Shown: positions 1 through 11,760 of the stretch, piece after piece
How positions within the stretch are numbered: the stretch's first letter is position 1
Layout: every line of letters begins with the position of its first letter
Assembly (NCBI GenBank): GCA_031763025.1
Contig: JASSKH010000006.1
Span: 14,597,479 to 14,661,478 of the forward strand
Direction: 5' to 3'
DNA from: Macrocystis pyrifera
Lineage: Eukaryota > Sar > Phaeophyceae > Laminariales > Laminariaceae
DNA: 64,000 nt
Translations under genes and position numbers: made by a program
Notes under the pieces: model-generated
Databases searched by the model: none
The model's input: only the letters and a program-made list of their open reading frames with translations
Told to the model about the DNA's origin: nothing

Positions 1-9
1 GGAGGCGAC

Positions 10-320
10 CGTAGAACACACACATCGCATGAACACACAAGCGCACGCAAGACGCCAGAGCACACAGAGCACAGGACGCGCCGAGGGAGGAGGAAAGGAA
101 GGTGGGAGAGTGAGTGCCATGCGAACTCCTCTCATTCAACATCTGCAGTCGGTCGGGCTTAGGTTTAGCGTTATCAATAGTGGTGGGCAACCCTGAAACA
201 CGGATGAAAACGCAAACGCTAGCAAGGCACGAATGTAGCAAAAATCAGCCGAGGAAGGAGGGAAGGAAGGTGGGAGAATGAGCACCTTACTACAGCAGTA
301 GTTCCTCTCAATACATACGC
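10..320. repeat. Diverged tandem duplication, unit about 167 bp, two copies
   Basis: Two segments follow one another with the same order of words: an ACACxxxxATGAA-like start, a block with GCACGC/CAAACGC, then a purine-rich stretch (GGAGG...GGAAGGTGGGAGA) near 85-110 and again near 253-280, then CTCCTCTCA/TTCCTCTCA. No protein-coding signal is evident. The spacing of the GGAAGGTGGGAGA word sets the period. Confidence 0.55.
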
Positions 321-499
321 ATTCCGAGAAATTTCCCAGGCGTTCGGGATTAGCCTGGCAAATTTTACACGTCACGGGACAGCTTACGCGGACTTTAATT
401 GCGCGCCGCGCAATGTATGTAAAACCCCTGTTCTGGCAGATACTGGAGCAATGTATAGTCATTCCCATTGACTAGAGCCAACTTTTATGAGAATCCTCG

Positions 500-960
500 G
501 CAGACATCGATCGACTAAACCCACGACACCGTCATGAAATCTGAACGGAATGCGCTGGTTAAGGTCTCCGACCCAGCCTAGTGTCACAGTGCTCACACCT
601 CGGTCGGTGATATGTGGCGTGGGCTGACCAGGCGTCTGATAAAAAAACATTTTGGCACTGGTCTGTAGAAGACAGACGACAAAAAATCTCTACCCCTCTC
701 CGATGGCAAAATATAGACCATTTTTCAGGTTTGACATCGATCGACAAACCCAACGATTACGTCACGAACTCTGAATGAAGCGCGCTGGTTAGAGGCTCCG
801 AGCCACACTAGTATCATAGTTCTCACACCTCGGTCGGTGATCTGTGGTGTGGGTGGGCCAGGCGTCTACTAAAAACATATTTGGCAGCTGGTGTGTAGAA
901 AACAGACGACAAAAACTCTCGATTCCACTCCGTTGGCACGAAACAGAACTCTTTCAAAGC
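500..960. repeat. Tandem duplication, unit about 231 bp, two copies
   Basis: The word GACATCGATCGAC starts each unit (about 504 and 733). Each unit then carries GCGCTGGTTA, CTCACACCTCGGTCGGTGAT, CCAGGCGTCT and ACAGACGACAAAAA in the same order. The copies differ by roughly 15-20 percent, so the duplication is old. No open frame is conserved between them. Confidence 0.75.
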
Positions 961-1799
961 TTTGATGAAGAACATAGGACACCGCGGCCAACCTCTCGCC
1001 CCCTAGACCACGGATTCCAATTATACCTCCCAGGCCATAATTTACACTCATTGGCCTTGCCCGATACCAAGCTCGTTGACCGTGGGTGGATTATACGCCG
1101 AGATCGAAGGTCAATCGTCGCGTGACTGCGGGTGTGCGAGCTGCGAGCTGTGTCTTTCTTCTTCTAGTTTGTGTGCGGCGTGATTTCACGTGGTTCCCGT
1201 GGTTCCCGTTAATACAGCGATTTTATTGGAGGATGGCTCCCGTCGTTCGCGTTATTTCAGCCATTTGATTGGAAGATAGCTGGCGTCAACTGCCCCGTGT
1301 TATTTTAGACTTGCCGATTAGCCCGCACTAACTCCTGACAAAAAAAACATCTGCATTTCAATAGTTTTCCCAGGCGGTCGGGGACCTTCCGAGAAATTTC
1401 CCAGGCGGTCGGGGTTAGGCCACACAACTGCCACACACATCTAGATCCCGATAAAAGCAGCAGGCGGTCGTCACTCCCCGTTGTTCCGTTTCGCATGGTC
1501 GTGAACCCTTGTAACCCGTAACCGTCACCCTTTGAAGGTTGAAATGGCTCTCACTCGATTTTTGTCGACCAACCGGCACGAGCCTCATTTTTGGTGATCA
1601 CGTTTTCGCTGGTGGTCGCTTCGACCTGACCTTCCTTACCTACCCATTCGCTACGTAAGCGAAATGAAGTTATCCCACACGAATTCCAAGCACGTTGTCT
1701 CCCAAAACGTGGGTCCTAATCTGAAGGGGCTATCAATCAACGAGGGACTTTCCCACACAGCGGTCAGGCGTCGGAAGTCAGACCAGATCAGATCATCAC

Positions 1800-2225
1800 T
1801 CAGCGCCAAATAAGCTACAACAGGAGGGCGCGGTTTGACCCCTTGACTCAAGCAAAAAGAGGCCTTGACGTGTCATCGATGCTAGGAGACCGTGATTTGA
1901 CCCCGTGATTGACCGCCCCTACTCTAAAATTAGTATGTTTCAAGCAAAAAGAGGCCTTGGCGTGTCAACGATGCTAGGAGGCCGCGGTTTGGCCCCTTGA
2001 CTGACCGCCCCTGGCACTACAAGTAGTATTCTTCAACTAAAAAAGGCTTTGACGTGCCAACCATGTTAGGAGACCGTGGTTTGACCCCTTGACTGACTGT
2101 CCCTTGCACTAAAACTGGTACGTTAAGGTAAAAACAGGCCTTGACGTGCAATTTGACCCCTTGACTGACTGCCCCTTGCACTAAAACTAGTAAGGCCAAC
2201 TAGAGAGGCCTCAACGTGCCCGAAA
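1800..2225. repeat. Minisatellite, unit about 90-94 bp, about four and a half copies
   Basis: Units are marked by AGGCCTTGACGTG followed by GGAGACCGTGGTTTGACCCC, TTGACTGAC, GCCCCT and ACTA.AA.TAGTA. Starts are near 1858, 1948, 2045 and 2137, with partial units at both ends. The fourth unit is shortened by about 24 bp. Only repeat decay is visible; I see no conserved coding frame. Confidence 0.8.
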
Positions 2226-2923
2226 AAACAGCCCCCCACAGCTTAGTACTGCAGCATATTTACTACAGTAGTGGCATATTTACTACAGTAGTGGTGCTGG
2301 TACGTGTCAAGGCCAACGAAGGTCTTGATGAAAAATACCGGCCTCCTGTGTACCACAAATTATGGCATATTTTCCTCACCGCTAGTTGGAGCTGGGTCTG
2401 TTGAGAATAAAAATAAAAAGGTGTCGCATCGCATCGCCCCGGCCGTCGATGACGCATCAGGCAGAGCACCGGTGACGGGGGAGAGCAGGTGGGCCAAAAA
2501 AAGTAGCACAGCAGGGCAGCCGATTTATCGGAAAACCGACCGACACCAGCACACCATCAGAGCGAGCCAAGGCAGCAGGCATCCCACAGAAACGCACGGC
2601 ACGACAAGCAACAAGAGGGAGAAAAATACGAAGAAAACATCGTTAGCGGCGGTGGAAAGCGCGTAGAGGAGCCTCGTCGCGGAGTCACGGTGTGTGTCCA
2701 AACGACGACAAGAACGCGGCAGGTCATCCTGCTATACATTCACCATTCAATAGTTTTAGATACCTGGTATCGGATATCGTTTTTTGAGCCGAGTTCGATT
2801 CGATACCGATACACTAAAAGAAAAGTCGATACGATTTTGATATTTGATAACATGGAAGCTTTCGTTCAGTGTCATGAAAAACACGTGGATGCCAGAGTGA
2901 TGGAGGGCATACCCGTATAACAC

Positions 2924-3156
2924 TATCACACTGGGTGATAAGATAACACACCCCTCGGACGATTTCCAAAGGTGGGTTTCTCTACAGCGGGGAGGAACAC
3001 TGAGTACGACGAGCGATGCGTCTATTAATACATGCAACCTTCTCCACGAAATATTTCCAAAGCCACCATTTTCGCTGTGTGTGCCCCCCATGTTTTGGAA
3101 AACCCGGGTATGAAACTCGTCCCAGGGGGTGTGCTATTTTATCACCCAGTGTGATA
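2924..3156. mobile_element. MITE, family B, about 233 bp with long terminal inverted repeats
   Basis: The left end TATCACACTGGGTGATAA is mirrored at the right end as TTATCACCCAGTGTGATA. Matching continues inward (ATA.CACACCCC) for about 38 bp with three or four mismatches. The outermost TA on each side fits a TA target-site duplication, as in Tc1/mariner-type MITEs. The interior has no transposase frame, so the copy is non-autonomous. It is unrelated in sequence to the 105-bp family A below. Confidence 0.75.
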
Positions 3157-3877
3157 CGGTAACTCGTGCGATAGGATATATCGAAAGTTCGACATTTCGA
3201 TCATATCGACGCCTTCGATACGATATACAAAGCAATACCAGTATTCACCATCTACACACGCTGGGTAGTCACGCTAATGGTTACCCTACGTCAGACAGCT
3301 AGTGGTCCGTGTCCCTTTTCCTGAAAAAAAAACTAACTACGCATCGACCGATCAATTCTACCCAATTCACAACTGACGGATCAGTCTCGTCGGAAATAGA
3401 ACGTACTTTTGTACATATTTTGGCAATCGAAATGTACCTTAAATGTTCGATCAGAGTGGTATACACATGCAACACGATCACAAGGCTGGCACACACAACG
3501 GAGACGGTGACTCGAGAAAAATCTTCCCGACATCTCTTCCATAGGCGCATGCATCGCTCGACGGTTGTGTCTATCTTCCCTCTTGTCGAGAAAATCAGCT
3601 TGGAATTAATGAATCAATCCCTCCGGGGGAAAGTGTCATTCTGCTTGTTTTATACGAGGTATGTGTGCGATATACATCTCCTAAATGACATGAAACCTTT
3701 GAATATGCTTTAATTCAGAGCCGGAAAATCTTCCATGCTTCCGAAAATCCTACTGCATTAAAACTACGCCCTCGTTGCAGACAGTAATACTAGTACGATA
3801 AATACTGCAAATAAGTATCTCAACTCTAGTTCCAAGGATAATATTTATTCAGTGCAGCGATTTTCAGTTGCCAGATG
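3157..3877. other. No gene recognised
   Basis: AT-rich sequence with short open frames on both strands, the longest about 134 codons (3309-3713, plus). None has a recognisable domain, and codon use does not stand out. I see nothing supportable here. Confidence 0.4.
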
Positions 3878-4216
3878 TCATCACTTTTAGTTTCCAGCCT
3901 AACTCGTAGGAGGCTCTTCCCTCAGCGATCTTCTGGACAGGCCGTGGTCGCAAGTGTCGTCCCTTCTCCCCCCCGGTACGTGCCTTCACTTTTATCGCGG
4001 ACTGGGTTCATTCGGCATTCCCACTGCTCGTCGATTTTCATCGAATGTAGCTAACTCACGCTTTCGAGGTTTCCGCGAAAACATTTTTATGCAAGAGAAA
4101 GTCCCTGCAATAAAAAGTCCTTACGAGCATGCACTCAGTGAGACTCGAACCCACGAAATGATCTTGATAGGCACGTGGACCACCTACCAAGCTTGTGAAG
4201 TCACCGGCGTTATGGA
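3878..4216 (-). mobile_element. tRNA-derived SINE, older copy, inverted relative to the one at 15.56 kb
   Basis: Read on the minus strand, this segment aligns over about 300 bp with 15562-15872. The tRNA-like head contains a B-box-type word, GGGTTCGAGTCTC (complement at 4140-4152), that could fold as a T arm. An A-box-like word, AAGCTTGGTAGGTGG, lies upstream. The body shares GCATGCTCG, the CATTCGATGAAAATCGACGAGCAGTGGGAATG segment and CTACGAGT with the other copy. The poly-A tail is lost, consistent with greater age. The similarity is visible directly; the SINE label is inferred from head, body and the tail of the sister copy. Confidence 0.7.
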
Positions 4217-4735
4217 TACAATATCAAAAGAACACCGAAAATGCAAAGCACTTATATTTGTGCCGTCATGTTATGCCGTGAGCACTGCGAACCTACTGTA
4301 AGAGTATTACTCTTCCCTAGTATACTGGGTACCCAGTATACTGCTGTGTTCACGACTCAAGCCAGGTATGAATGGATACAATATCAAAACAAGACAGAAA
4401 CTGCAACAGTAGTGATACGTGTTTGTGCCGTGATATTCTGCTGTACGTACTGCCAACTTACTGGAAGACTATACTCGTACTTCCGTAGAATACCGGCAGT
4501 ACGCCCAGTACCCAGTATACTGCCGTGTTACGATCCAAGCCAGGCATGGACGGACACAATATCAAAAACAAGACGGAAAGTGCAACAGATATGTTCGTGC
4601 CGTGATACTTTGCTGTGAGTACTGCTAACCTACTGAGAGTATACTCGTTCTCCCCAGTATACTGGCAGTATGCCCAGTACCCAGTATACTGCCGTGCCAC
4701 GACCGAACGCAGGTATGAATCGATGCAATGTCGGA
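4211..4735. repeat. Tandem repeat, unit about 155-178 bp, three copies plus a fourth start, with internal palindromes
   Basis: Each unit opens with ATGGATACAATATCAAAA or a variant (near 4212, 4370, 4549, 4717). It continues through GTGCCGTGATATT.TGCTGTGAGTACTGC.AACCTACTG and ends in CCAGTATACTG words. The last part contains near-perfect palindromes such as CAGTATACTGGGTACCCAGTATACTG (about 4318-4343). Open frames cross the array but are not conserved. Confidence 0.7.
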
Positions 4736-4900
4736 AGAAGACAAGAGTGCAATATCTCCGCTCTCTCGTTGGTCTGGAGCCCAATCGTTGTTTCTTGCTC
4801 GTCGTGGCGGGTGTGGAACTATGGGGTATGTATATATGGCCTCAAAAATACCGGGAACCACGGCATATATTAAGGATATACCAGGTACGAAGTCCGTAGT

Positions 4901-5809
4901 TGTGGGATGTCACACGTGGAATGAATGCGGAAGGCGTGTGTGTCAGCTAGTGTGTGCTCCGGTGACGGAATTTGTGACACTGCGGTGGTTGATACTGGTC
5001 GTCGGAGATTTGGGGGTTTTATGTTGTCTGACGAGGGATTACTGCTGTGCTGGGTGGCTTGTCCCCGGATGAATCTCCAGCTGGGCTTTTGGCTTGCCCT
5101 TCGGGGCAGTGAATGATATCAAACGGTAAGACCCGAGTACGTGACACAATGGTCCCAGGTACGTGATAAGTGGCAAGGGCCTGTGACTACACACGATACG
5201 AGTCATGTCACAGCTATGGTATGCCACGCGTGCAACAAGCCGACGCGCCCACGTATGGCGGCGCATACACGAACAAGCGAATAAGGGCCAAACGAACGTA
5301 ACTTTGCACACGGCGCTGCTGCTATTTCTCGTGGGGCGGGGCGGGCGCGCTTGAGTATGATCGCATTCACAGATAATCAAAGAATGGTGTTGCAGATGTA
5401 GCTGCGGGCAGCTTTCGGAGTTTTCGGCAGCACGCTGATGTATACGAGGCATGTGGTACCTTGTACATGTGTATGCTGGTAGGATTTATATTCAGGATAT
5501 TTGTCAAATATACGTATCAAACGTACACGTAGATACATACCTGGTACATGTAAATCGTTATTTTGCACATGCGTCCCTGACACTGCGCAGGTGCGATTGT
5601 CAGATGTCACTCGGTGGCTGGGATGGTCACCATGTGACCATGCGATAATCTATTCATAGATGGTCATCCATGTGAAGCCGTGCGCTCCCCGGAGCGGAGG
5701 GGCGAAGTGGGGATGCAAGATGGTGCCTTACAGCGGCAACATACACATACAGCAGTACGAGCATAATGCTTGAGCTGTCGCTACTGAAGGAACTTTCGTA
5801 AATAATATT
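4901..5809. other. No gene recognised
   Basis: No domain-bearing frame, no RNA gene and no clear repeat family was found. A minus-strand frame at 5039-5452 is 137 codons but has no recognisable motif. Confidence 0.4.
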
Positions 5810-5914
5810 TTACGGGGGACCATAGTAAGTAGGACCTACGGTACACACAAAAACCTATATATTTGCCTATTTTTACCAACAATATTTGGTCATGTTTACT
5901 GTAGTCCCCCGTAA
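5810..5914 (+). mobile_element. MITE family A, copy 1 (about 105 bp)
   Basis: Terminal inverted repeats TTACGGGGGACCATAGTAA and its complement bound a short interior containing CCTACGGTACACAC, AACCTATATATTT and TTTTTACCAACAATATTTGG. The right flank is TA; the left flank TA has mutated to TT. No coding capacity. Seven further copies lie in this window. Confidence 0.85.
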
Positions 5915-5916
5915 TA

Positions 5917-7486
5917 GTAAGGGCTACGTAGAGGCTACAGGTAAGAAAGGGCACTGAGGACGGAGAGGGGGAAGAGAAAAGACAAAAGACAAAACAGAAG
6001 GGTGTCATCCTTCGTTCATCCTGCGGGTCGATCGCTGCAGCCGCGACCCTCTCGTGTGTCTTGTGGAAACTTCCAAAATAAAATGGCGAAATAAACTTGT
6101 ACCGGTATGTCTGGTACGTACTGTTCTGCTGTACCTGGTAAATCGTACTGGTACGCATGTATTACTGCTGTAGTCCATCGATAGCTGTCGCTCCACGATA
6201 GTTGCAACTGCCATCAACTTGTGTGCGTTGGTTCGGCGTCTAAGGTGGACGCTTGAAGAAATTCGAAACGGGTCTCTACTCTACTACCAAGTGGCGCCGT
6301 CACAATTTGAAACATGAAAATGATCATAAAAAGAGATGAAGATGTACAGATAAAGAAGTCTGCACGGTGGGGCTGTCTGGACTGGTTAACTATTTCGCAG
6401 AAACCGGGCAAATGCATATCGGTATCTGGTATCACACGCAGTATGTATAAGAGTACTACTTGTTGTATCAGGTACACGTTGCAGTGACGGGGATCGATTG
6501 GGATTGAATTGCCCTGAAAATATTGCAATCTTCTGGAAAATCTCGAGATTGGATTGGCGGTTTTGGCAGCCGATCTTTCAATCTACCTAGAGAATCGAAG
6601 ATTGCTCGATTCAATCTTTCAATCTCATATTTTCAAATCTCGACCAAATGATGCCTTAACGTAATACTAGAAACCCTTCTAAAACGCATCCCCACGCTCT
6701 ACACCCCACACAGCAATCAGAGGCAATCCTTTGCCGCCTTCTGTACAGTATTCGGCCCATGCATAAGAAATAATATAATGAGAAAACAAGGCTCGTTTTT
6801 TGGAAGACACTAAGAAAATTGGATTGAGACATCGTGCTCAGCGGCGAGTGCTACATTAAACCCTACCAGTACCAGGCACCCTGGTATGTACTGGTATGTA
6901 CTAGTATGTACTGTAATAGCCTATGCTCAAAGATTGTCCAAGGGTAGTGTAACATAAAGTTTGTTAAGGCTTGCTCAAGGCAGGCGTTTCTCTATGGCGG
7001 GCCTCATGCCGGCACACACATATATCTGTACTCCTCTTCGGACATGATGAGCAGTCGAAGATTTGTTGAGGCGGCTGGTGCTCTGTTCTGCGTGCCCAGT
7101 GAGTGCCTCGACACCACCATGTAGCTACCTCCTTGCTGTGACTGGTTTGCTTGTTGTGTTTCATGAGTGGTAAGTGGGAAGCCAGTATATAAAACGAGGC
7201 CACTTGGGATACCTGCCAGCTGGTACCAACAACAAATACCAGTAATAAAGACGGGTGCAACCTACTCTAGCGTACAGTACAGTAGTACCGGACACCTATT
7301 AATAATAATAATTTGGAAAGCTGGTCCAGGCTGGATTTCTTATTTGAGAATGAGTGCGGTCTACACTAACTTCATTCATGCATTATGGTGACTCCACAGC
7401 TTTTATTATGTTCATGTAGATCTCAGGCTGCCTCTCTTATTGCTCGTGTTCTTATTACTGCCTGTGGGTATACTGTACTACTAATA
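5917..7486. other. No gene recognised
   Basis: Contains several copies of short words such as CAATCTTTCAATCT (6560-6640) and TGGTATGTACT triplicates (6884-6912). No frame with a recognisable domain. Confidence 0.4.
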
Positions 7487-7591
7487 TTACGGGGGGGCAT
7501 AATAAATAGGGCCTACGGTACATACAAAAAACTATACAATTACCTATTTTTACTAGCAATATTTGGTCATATTTACTATGGTTCCCCGTAA
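7487..7591 (+). mobile_element. MITE family A, copy 2 (about 105 bp)
   Basis: TTACGGGGGGGCATAATAA at the left and TTACTATGGTTCCCCGTAA at the right, flanked on both sides by TA. The interior matches copy 1 (GCCTACGGTACATAC, TTTTTACTAGCAATATTTGG). Confidence 0.85.
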
Positions 7592-7593
7592 TA

Positions 7594-8595
7594 TACTGCC
7601 AGTCAGTCTCCTTGAGAAAAAAAAAAAAAAACGGAGCTATGATACTATTAATATTAATAGTGTCAAACATCAAAACTTTTAGGACAGCAGGCCTCGTTTT
7701 GGGGACAGACTGCTTAGAATTTGAGTGAATTTGAGTGGTTTGTCCCCACAACACGACCGTAGTTTGCCCGAAAAGGGTTATATTGAGCGAGACAAAGACC
7801 GAGATTCAGATCGAGATTGCCTCTGTTCGCCAAGATTGCCGAAAAGGTCAAGATTGGCTTTTTTTTAGCAACCTTTTTCAACAGTCAAGGACTGATCGGC
7901 ACTGCTGCTGCTGTTTCCGAAGCCAGTGTTCATCGCTACTGCTGTATTAATGACTGATGCCTTGATATTAATAGTTGACGGTGCATCTGTTAATATCTGT
8001 ACGGACCATATTTCCAGCACGACATCAGTCGTACTTTCAAGGTTAAAGTACAAACAACTTCAGATCTGAGTGACTTCTGTGCTGACTATATACCAGGTCA
8101 GGTAAAGGGGCGGTACTATACATTGGAAATTATGAACACCAGTTTCCATAGACAGCAGTGCATCGACATCATGATAGTGCAGTGCAGTGCAGAGCAGTGC
8201 AGTGCTAAGTGCTAAGGTCGTGCCGACGGGCCACAAAAACACAAACAAAAACGTCGTGGTCCCGTGCCTAAAATCTCGTCATGTGAAAGAATATGAAACG
8301 TATAGATGCCGGGAAACTTCTCTTCGACTCCCCGCGATAGAGCTACTGCTGTTGTTGTAGCGTGTACTGCTGCTGTACCTTGTGTCCTCGTGCGTGGGCT
8401 CACGTGGGCGCTAGCCCCGCGACGGATGCTCTTTGGCACCTTGTCATGTGAATATACGTATATCAGGGCATTAATTAGCAATAGCGCTGGTGCCACATTT
8501 AGGTTGAAATGGCTGTTTCCCGCAACACTCTCGGAAGGCGATGTGCGGCTTGCCGCAACACGGGTTTTTTGTCGCCGGAGCTTTTCGCCGCCGCA
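7594..8595. other. No gene recognised
   Basis: Short frames only. There is a GCAGTGCAGTGCAG stretch near 8175-8200. Nothing else supportable. Confidence 0.4.
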
Positions 8596-8649
8596 GGTGC
8601 CGCCGCAGTGGCCGCCGCAGTGGCCGCACCGGCATCATTGTTACGGCGT

Positions 8650-8780
8650 CTATTTCGGCGAAAGCGCCAAATATTATTTTGGGGCGTATTTTGTTTTCGC
8701 CGTAGGCGAAGAAACTTATTTTGGGCCCTGTTTTTCGTCCACCGAAGGCGAAAAAAAAATGTTTTTGGGCACTCTTTCAA
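8650..8780. repeat. Degenerate short tandem repeat, about 42-48 bp unit
   Basis: GCGAAA/GCGAAG followed by a run to TTATTTTGGG recurs three times, alternating with self-complementary words (TTTTCGCCGTAGGCGAAG, TTTTTCGTCCACCGAAGGCGAAAAA). A 159-codon plus-strand frame (8306-8785) passes through it but has no recognisable domain, so I do not call a gene. Confidence 0.45.
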
Positions 8781-8789
8781 AATGATGTA

Positions 8790-9955
8790 GAGGTGCTTTG
8801 TTGTCCTTCATTATTTCAAAGGTCGCTCCGTACGTTTGTACCATTGGTACGTCCTGCTTGGACGCATTTATCATGTGCTAGGTACCTCTTTGGACATTTT
8901 GGTGAGATCGTTTGCATATTACCCTCAGGAGAGCGAAATACTACACACTATTATTAATAATACTGTACACACATCCTGACGCTCTGTTTCGAGGCTCGGG
9001 AAGCCATTACTAAGAAACGTATAAAGAACTTGATGAGTGATTTTGGGGCATGTATCCACCACACAAACGTTTGAAAAAACGACCTCCGGCGGGCCTCCGG
9101 GAGCCCTCCGGGAGTCATGCGGGGCCGGAACGCGCCTTCGGGGCGTGTACGTAGAGGTGAACGTGCAACACACATGAAAGTATCACGATGTCAAACATCG
9201 AAACGCCAAGGGCTAATAATTACTCGGTCCAAATTGGCATCAGGTCGGGGTTCGGGTCAGGGCTATCAGCCATCAGCTCTCAGGGTGCCAAGCGGGAGTA
9301 GGGTGCATAAATGTGTGTTGACGCGTTAACCAGTGAAACACCCCGAATATACGTATTTGACCAGTGAACGAGTTTCTCCGAATATGTGGTAAGCTCGTAC
9401 GTACGGTATCGTTTCTACTTCTTTCTCTCTGCCGTGTGTACGAGTATGTATGGTATAATACCTGGCATCTCGCATGTATCGGCGATTTTGTCGTGCTGGC
9501 CAAATAGGCGGCGAGACGGAAAATGACACAAATAGCAGTGGTCGATATCGATCAATTTCCATCTCAGGCGTCACGCTGCGGTGTGCCACAAGCACCTGCC
9601 AAGCTTTGGTGTGCTTGTTGTCTGTGAGTGCTGTGCTCTCATTGCTGTGCTCTCATTGTTACCAGAGGGATATGATATTTTTTTAATATCCTCGTCATGC
9701 TTGGTTTTTCTCTGTCAGTCTGTGACCACAGAAATAGTACTAATATTAATAGGATCTCTCTAGTATCAGGAAACAGGACGGACACTGGGTGGGAAGAACG
9801 ATTGATGTCAAGGCAACAAACACACCATGTTGCTGCGCAGCTACCAGGTACTGGAATTTAATAAGAAACACAACGAGCTGGTCCAGCCATAACACATAAT
9901 ATATCAATCGGAGGTTTCGCGATCACTTGATAATATTTTAGCTCCGAATGGCAGC
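8790..9955. other. No gene recognised
   Basis: Several frames of 60-90 codons on both strands, none with a domain. A dense run of GGGCCTCCGGGAGCCCTCCGGG lies near 9090-9112. No RNA gene is apparent. Confidence 0.35.
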
Positions 9956-9958
9956 AAC

Positions 9959-10459
9959 ATGGTTCCTGAGCCCTCAGCGGGTTTGCACATGTTCGAAATT
10001 TTTGGAATCCGAGATAATTTCGTCGAGAAATGTCATGCCGAACAAATCCCGTCACGTGCGGGGATGTCTCCAGACTACAAACAGCAGTACGTTCGTTCTA
10101 TACGGGACACTGAAAAATCTGTACAGCCGATTACGCTGATTTTCGGTGCGAGCATTTCTCGAGGCATGTCGAAACGATCGATATCGTTCCGATCGCCTAC
10201 TGCTGTATTTGGTTGTGTATCAAGAGAAATCAGGTACGAGGTTCACCTGATCCGCCGTACAAAGTCAAAATACTACGATGAACGACCCAAACTCCTGATT
10301 TCCCAGCTCAATTTATCGTTTTTGGGTGTGTTATTTTTGTACGTGACGGGCATTGCTCTCGTCTACAGGTACACGCTACCCGAGGCTCTTCTTTTTTCGA
10401 CCCTTTTTTCCCTAATCTTTTTCGCCGAAATGCCGACCGAGGTTTTCTTGAAACGGTGA
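9959..10459 (+). CDS. Hypothetical open frame, 166 codons, unrecognised
   Basis: An ATG-initiated frame of 166 codons ending at TGA. I recognise no family. The C-terminal third is hydrophobic (residues about 117-155), with one or two possible membrane spans, and is preceded by a basic, tyrosine-containing stretch. The frame could be a chance opening or one exon. There is no homologous neighbour and no clear promoter. It is listed only because it is the longest ATG frame in the first 11 kb. Confidence 0.15.
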   Translation: MVPEPSAGLHMFEIFGIRDNFVEKCHAEQIPSRAGMSPDYKQQYVRSIRDTEKSVQPITLIFGASISRGMSKRSISFRSPTAVFGCVSREIRYEVHLIRRTKSKYYDERPKLLISQLNLSFLGVLFLYVTGIALVYRYTLPEALLFSTLFSLIFFAEMPTEVFLKR

Positions 10460-10841
10460 TAAATTTAGCCCCCCTGAAAAAACAAAAATGGACCCCCAGG
10501 TGATCGTTTCGTTCTATCTATAGCTCCAGACAGAAAATTCAGATAGAAAATCACAAAACTGAGATGGGAAAACGCCAGCAAATACTGCCTCGTAATCACA
10601 GCTGGACCAGCTCAGCTCGTAGTCATTGATTGGCTGATTAGACCATTATTAATAATAGTAATAGGAGTAGCTGATTGTGACCAGGGCAAGGGTTGCAAAG
10701 AGGAAGACAGCATAATAGCATTATTAATAGTACGAATAATCGTAGTGCAGGCGGGAACGCGTACCGCTGCTGTGCTATTAATAGTACATGGTAAAGCAAG
10801 CGAAAGTCATACCAGGTAGAAGGTACAACTTCGTGGGTACC

Positions 10842-10881
<40 letters not shown>
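10842..10881 (+). repeat. (GCA)n microsatellite, about 13 units
   Basis: Uninterrupted GCA repeats. They would encode poly-alanine on the plus strand in a 130-codon frame (10788-11180) and also on the minus strand, but neither frame shows other protein-like features. Confidence 0.9.
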
Positions 10882-10882
<1 letters not shown>

Positions 10883-11261
10883 TTCAGTCTGCGTACACCG
10901 TGCTGTCTGTTGTACCAGGTTGTCTGTAATTTGTGCGACTCGAAGTAACAGTGACCAGGGTTCCAGTATCTTGTTCATCTACATAGAGAACTATATCATA
11001 CCAGAGTTATTTGCTGAACAATACTCCAGCGCAGCAGCAGCAGGGTCATATCCAGACAGCAGTAGTACTGAATTGAGTGAAGTAAGGTATGCCTGCCTCT
11101 GCATCTTGACTGTGTACCAGAACTGCGACCAGAGAAGCACACCACACACCCCAATGAGGGAGGACAAGTGCTTATGTTGACTCATCAGCTGAACATACCA
11201 TAGGACCGATTATACCCGCAAACAGGACCCTGCACCCTGCTGACGGCATGTTTGCTTCGGT

Positions 11262-11348
11262 TTTCTTTGATTTTACGTTTTCCTTTCTTCTTTCTGTTTC
11301 CCTCTTCGTGTTTTTCTTTTTCTTTTTCCTTTTCTTTTTTTTTTTTCG
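11262..11348 (+). repeat. Pyrimidine-rich low-complexity tract
   Basis: About 85 bases dominated by T and C (TTTTCTTT words), purine-rich on the other strand. No coding significance seen. Confidence 0.7.
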
Positions 11349-11661
11349 AATGTATACATATAATGTTAACAGCATGGATGTGTTCCTGTTGTTATTTGGA
11401 TGCAAGTGATACGGGATGGTACCACAGCACCTCGTTCGTGCCGTTTCCCCTATGCACTGGTGGTATGATACTGCTTGCCGTGCGCGCTATTTTTTTCGTA
11501 CCCAGTATCGTGGTACGAGGCACTTGTTTATTTTCTCGCATCGAAATGCCAACCTGTTTTTTTGTGATCACAGGCTGGATTTCAGGGAAGTGAGCTAATA
11601 ATGCGAGATCATCATCATATTCATAGAGCAGAAATACGTGTCAAAAATTGCGCGAGCTTGC

Positions 11662-11760
11662 CTTGACGAACTCGAGCGGCCAAACGCAAATCGCCTCCAC
11701 GGCTCCCGCGATGCATCCCGACGTCAAAGACACAACAGGGTTTGAGCTCTTCTTCGACAT
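11662..11760 (-). CDS. First exon of a mitochondrial carrier (SLC25-type) protein, partial
   Basis: Read on the minus strand, an ATG opens 33 codons ending in the words SGCIAGAVEAICVWPLEFVK. This has the glycine-rich first transmembrane helix and the P-x-(D/E)-x-x-(K/R) signature at its end. It is closest in style to the citrate/tricarboxylate (SLC25A1-type) carriers, which have a P-x-E-x-x-K first signature. Such proteins exchange metabolites across the mitochondrial inner membrane. The exon boundary is AAG followed by GCAAGC, which fits a minor-class GC-AG donor; otherwise the frame stops six codons later. Five further helices are expected, but I could not find the remaining exons downstream (lower coordinates). 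The gene may be intron-rich, truncated or a retained fragment. The family is fairly sure; substrate and completeness are not. Confidence 0.55.

Noticed and set aside
8306..8785. 159-codon plus-strand frame with Tyr-Phe-Gly repeats
   Set aside because: It runs through a short degenerate tandem repeat, overlaps open frames on both strands and shows no domain.
10788..11180. 130-codon frame with a poly-alanine run
   Set aside because: Poly-Ala comes from the GCA microsatellite; the rest has no protein-like pattern.
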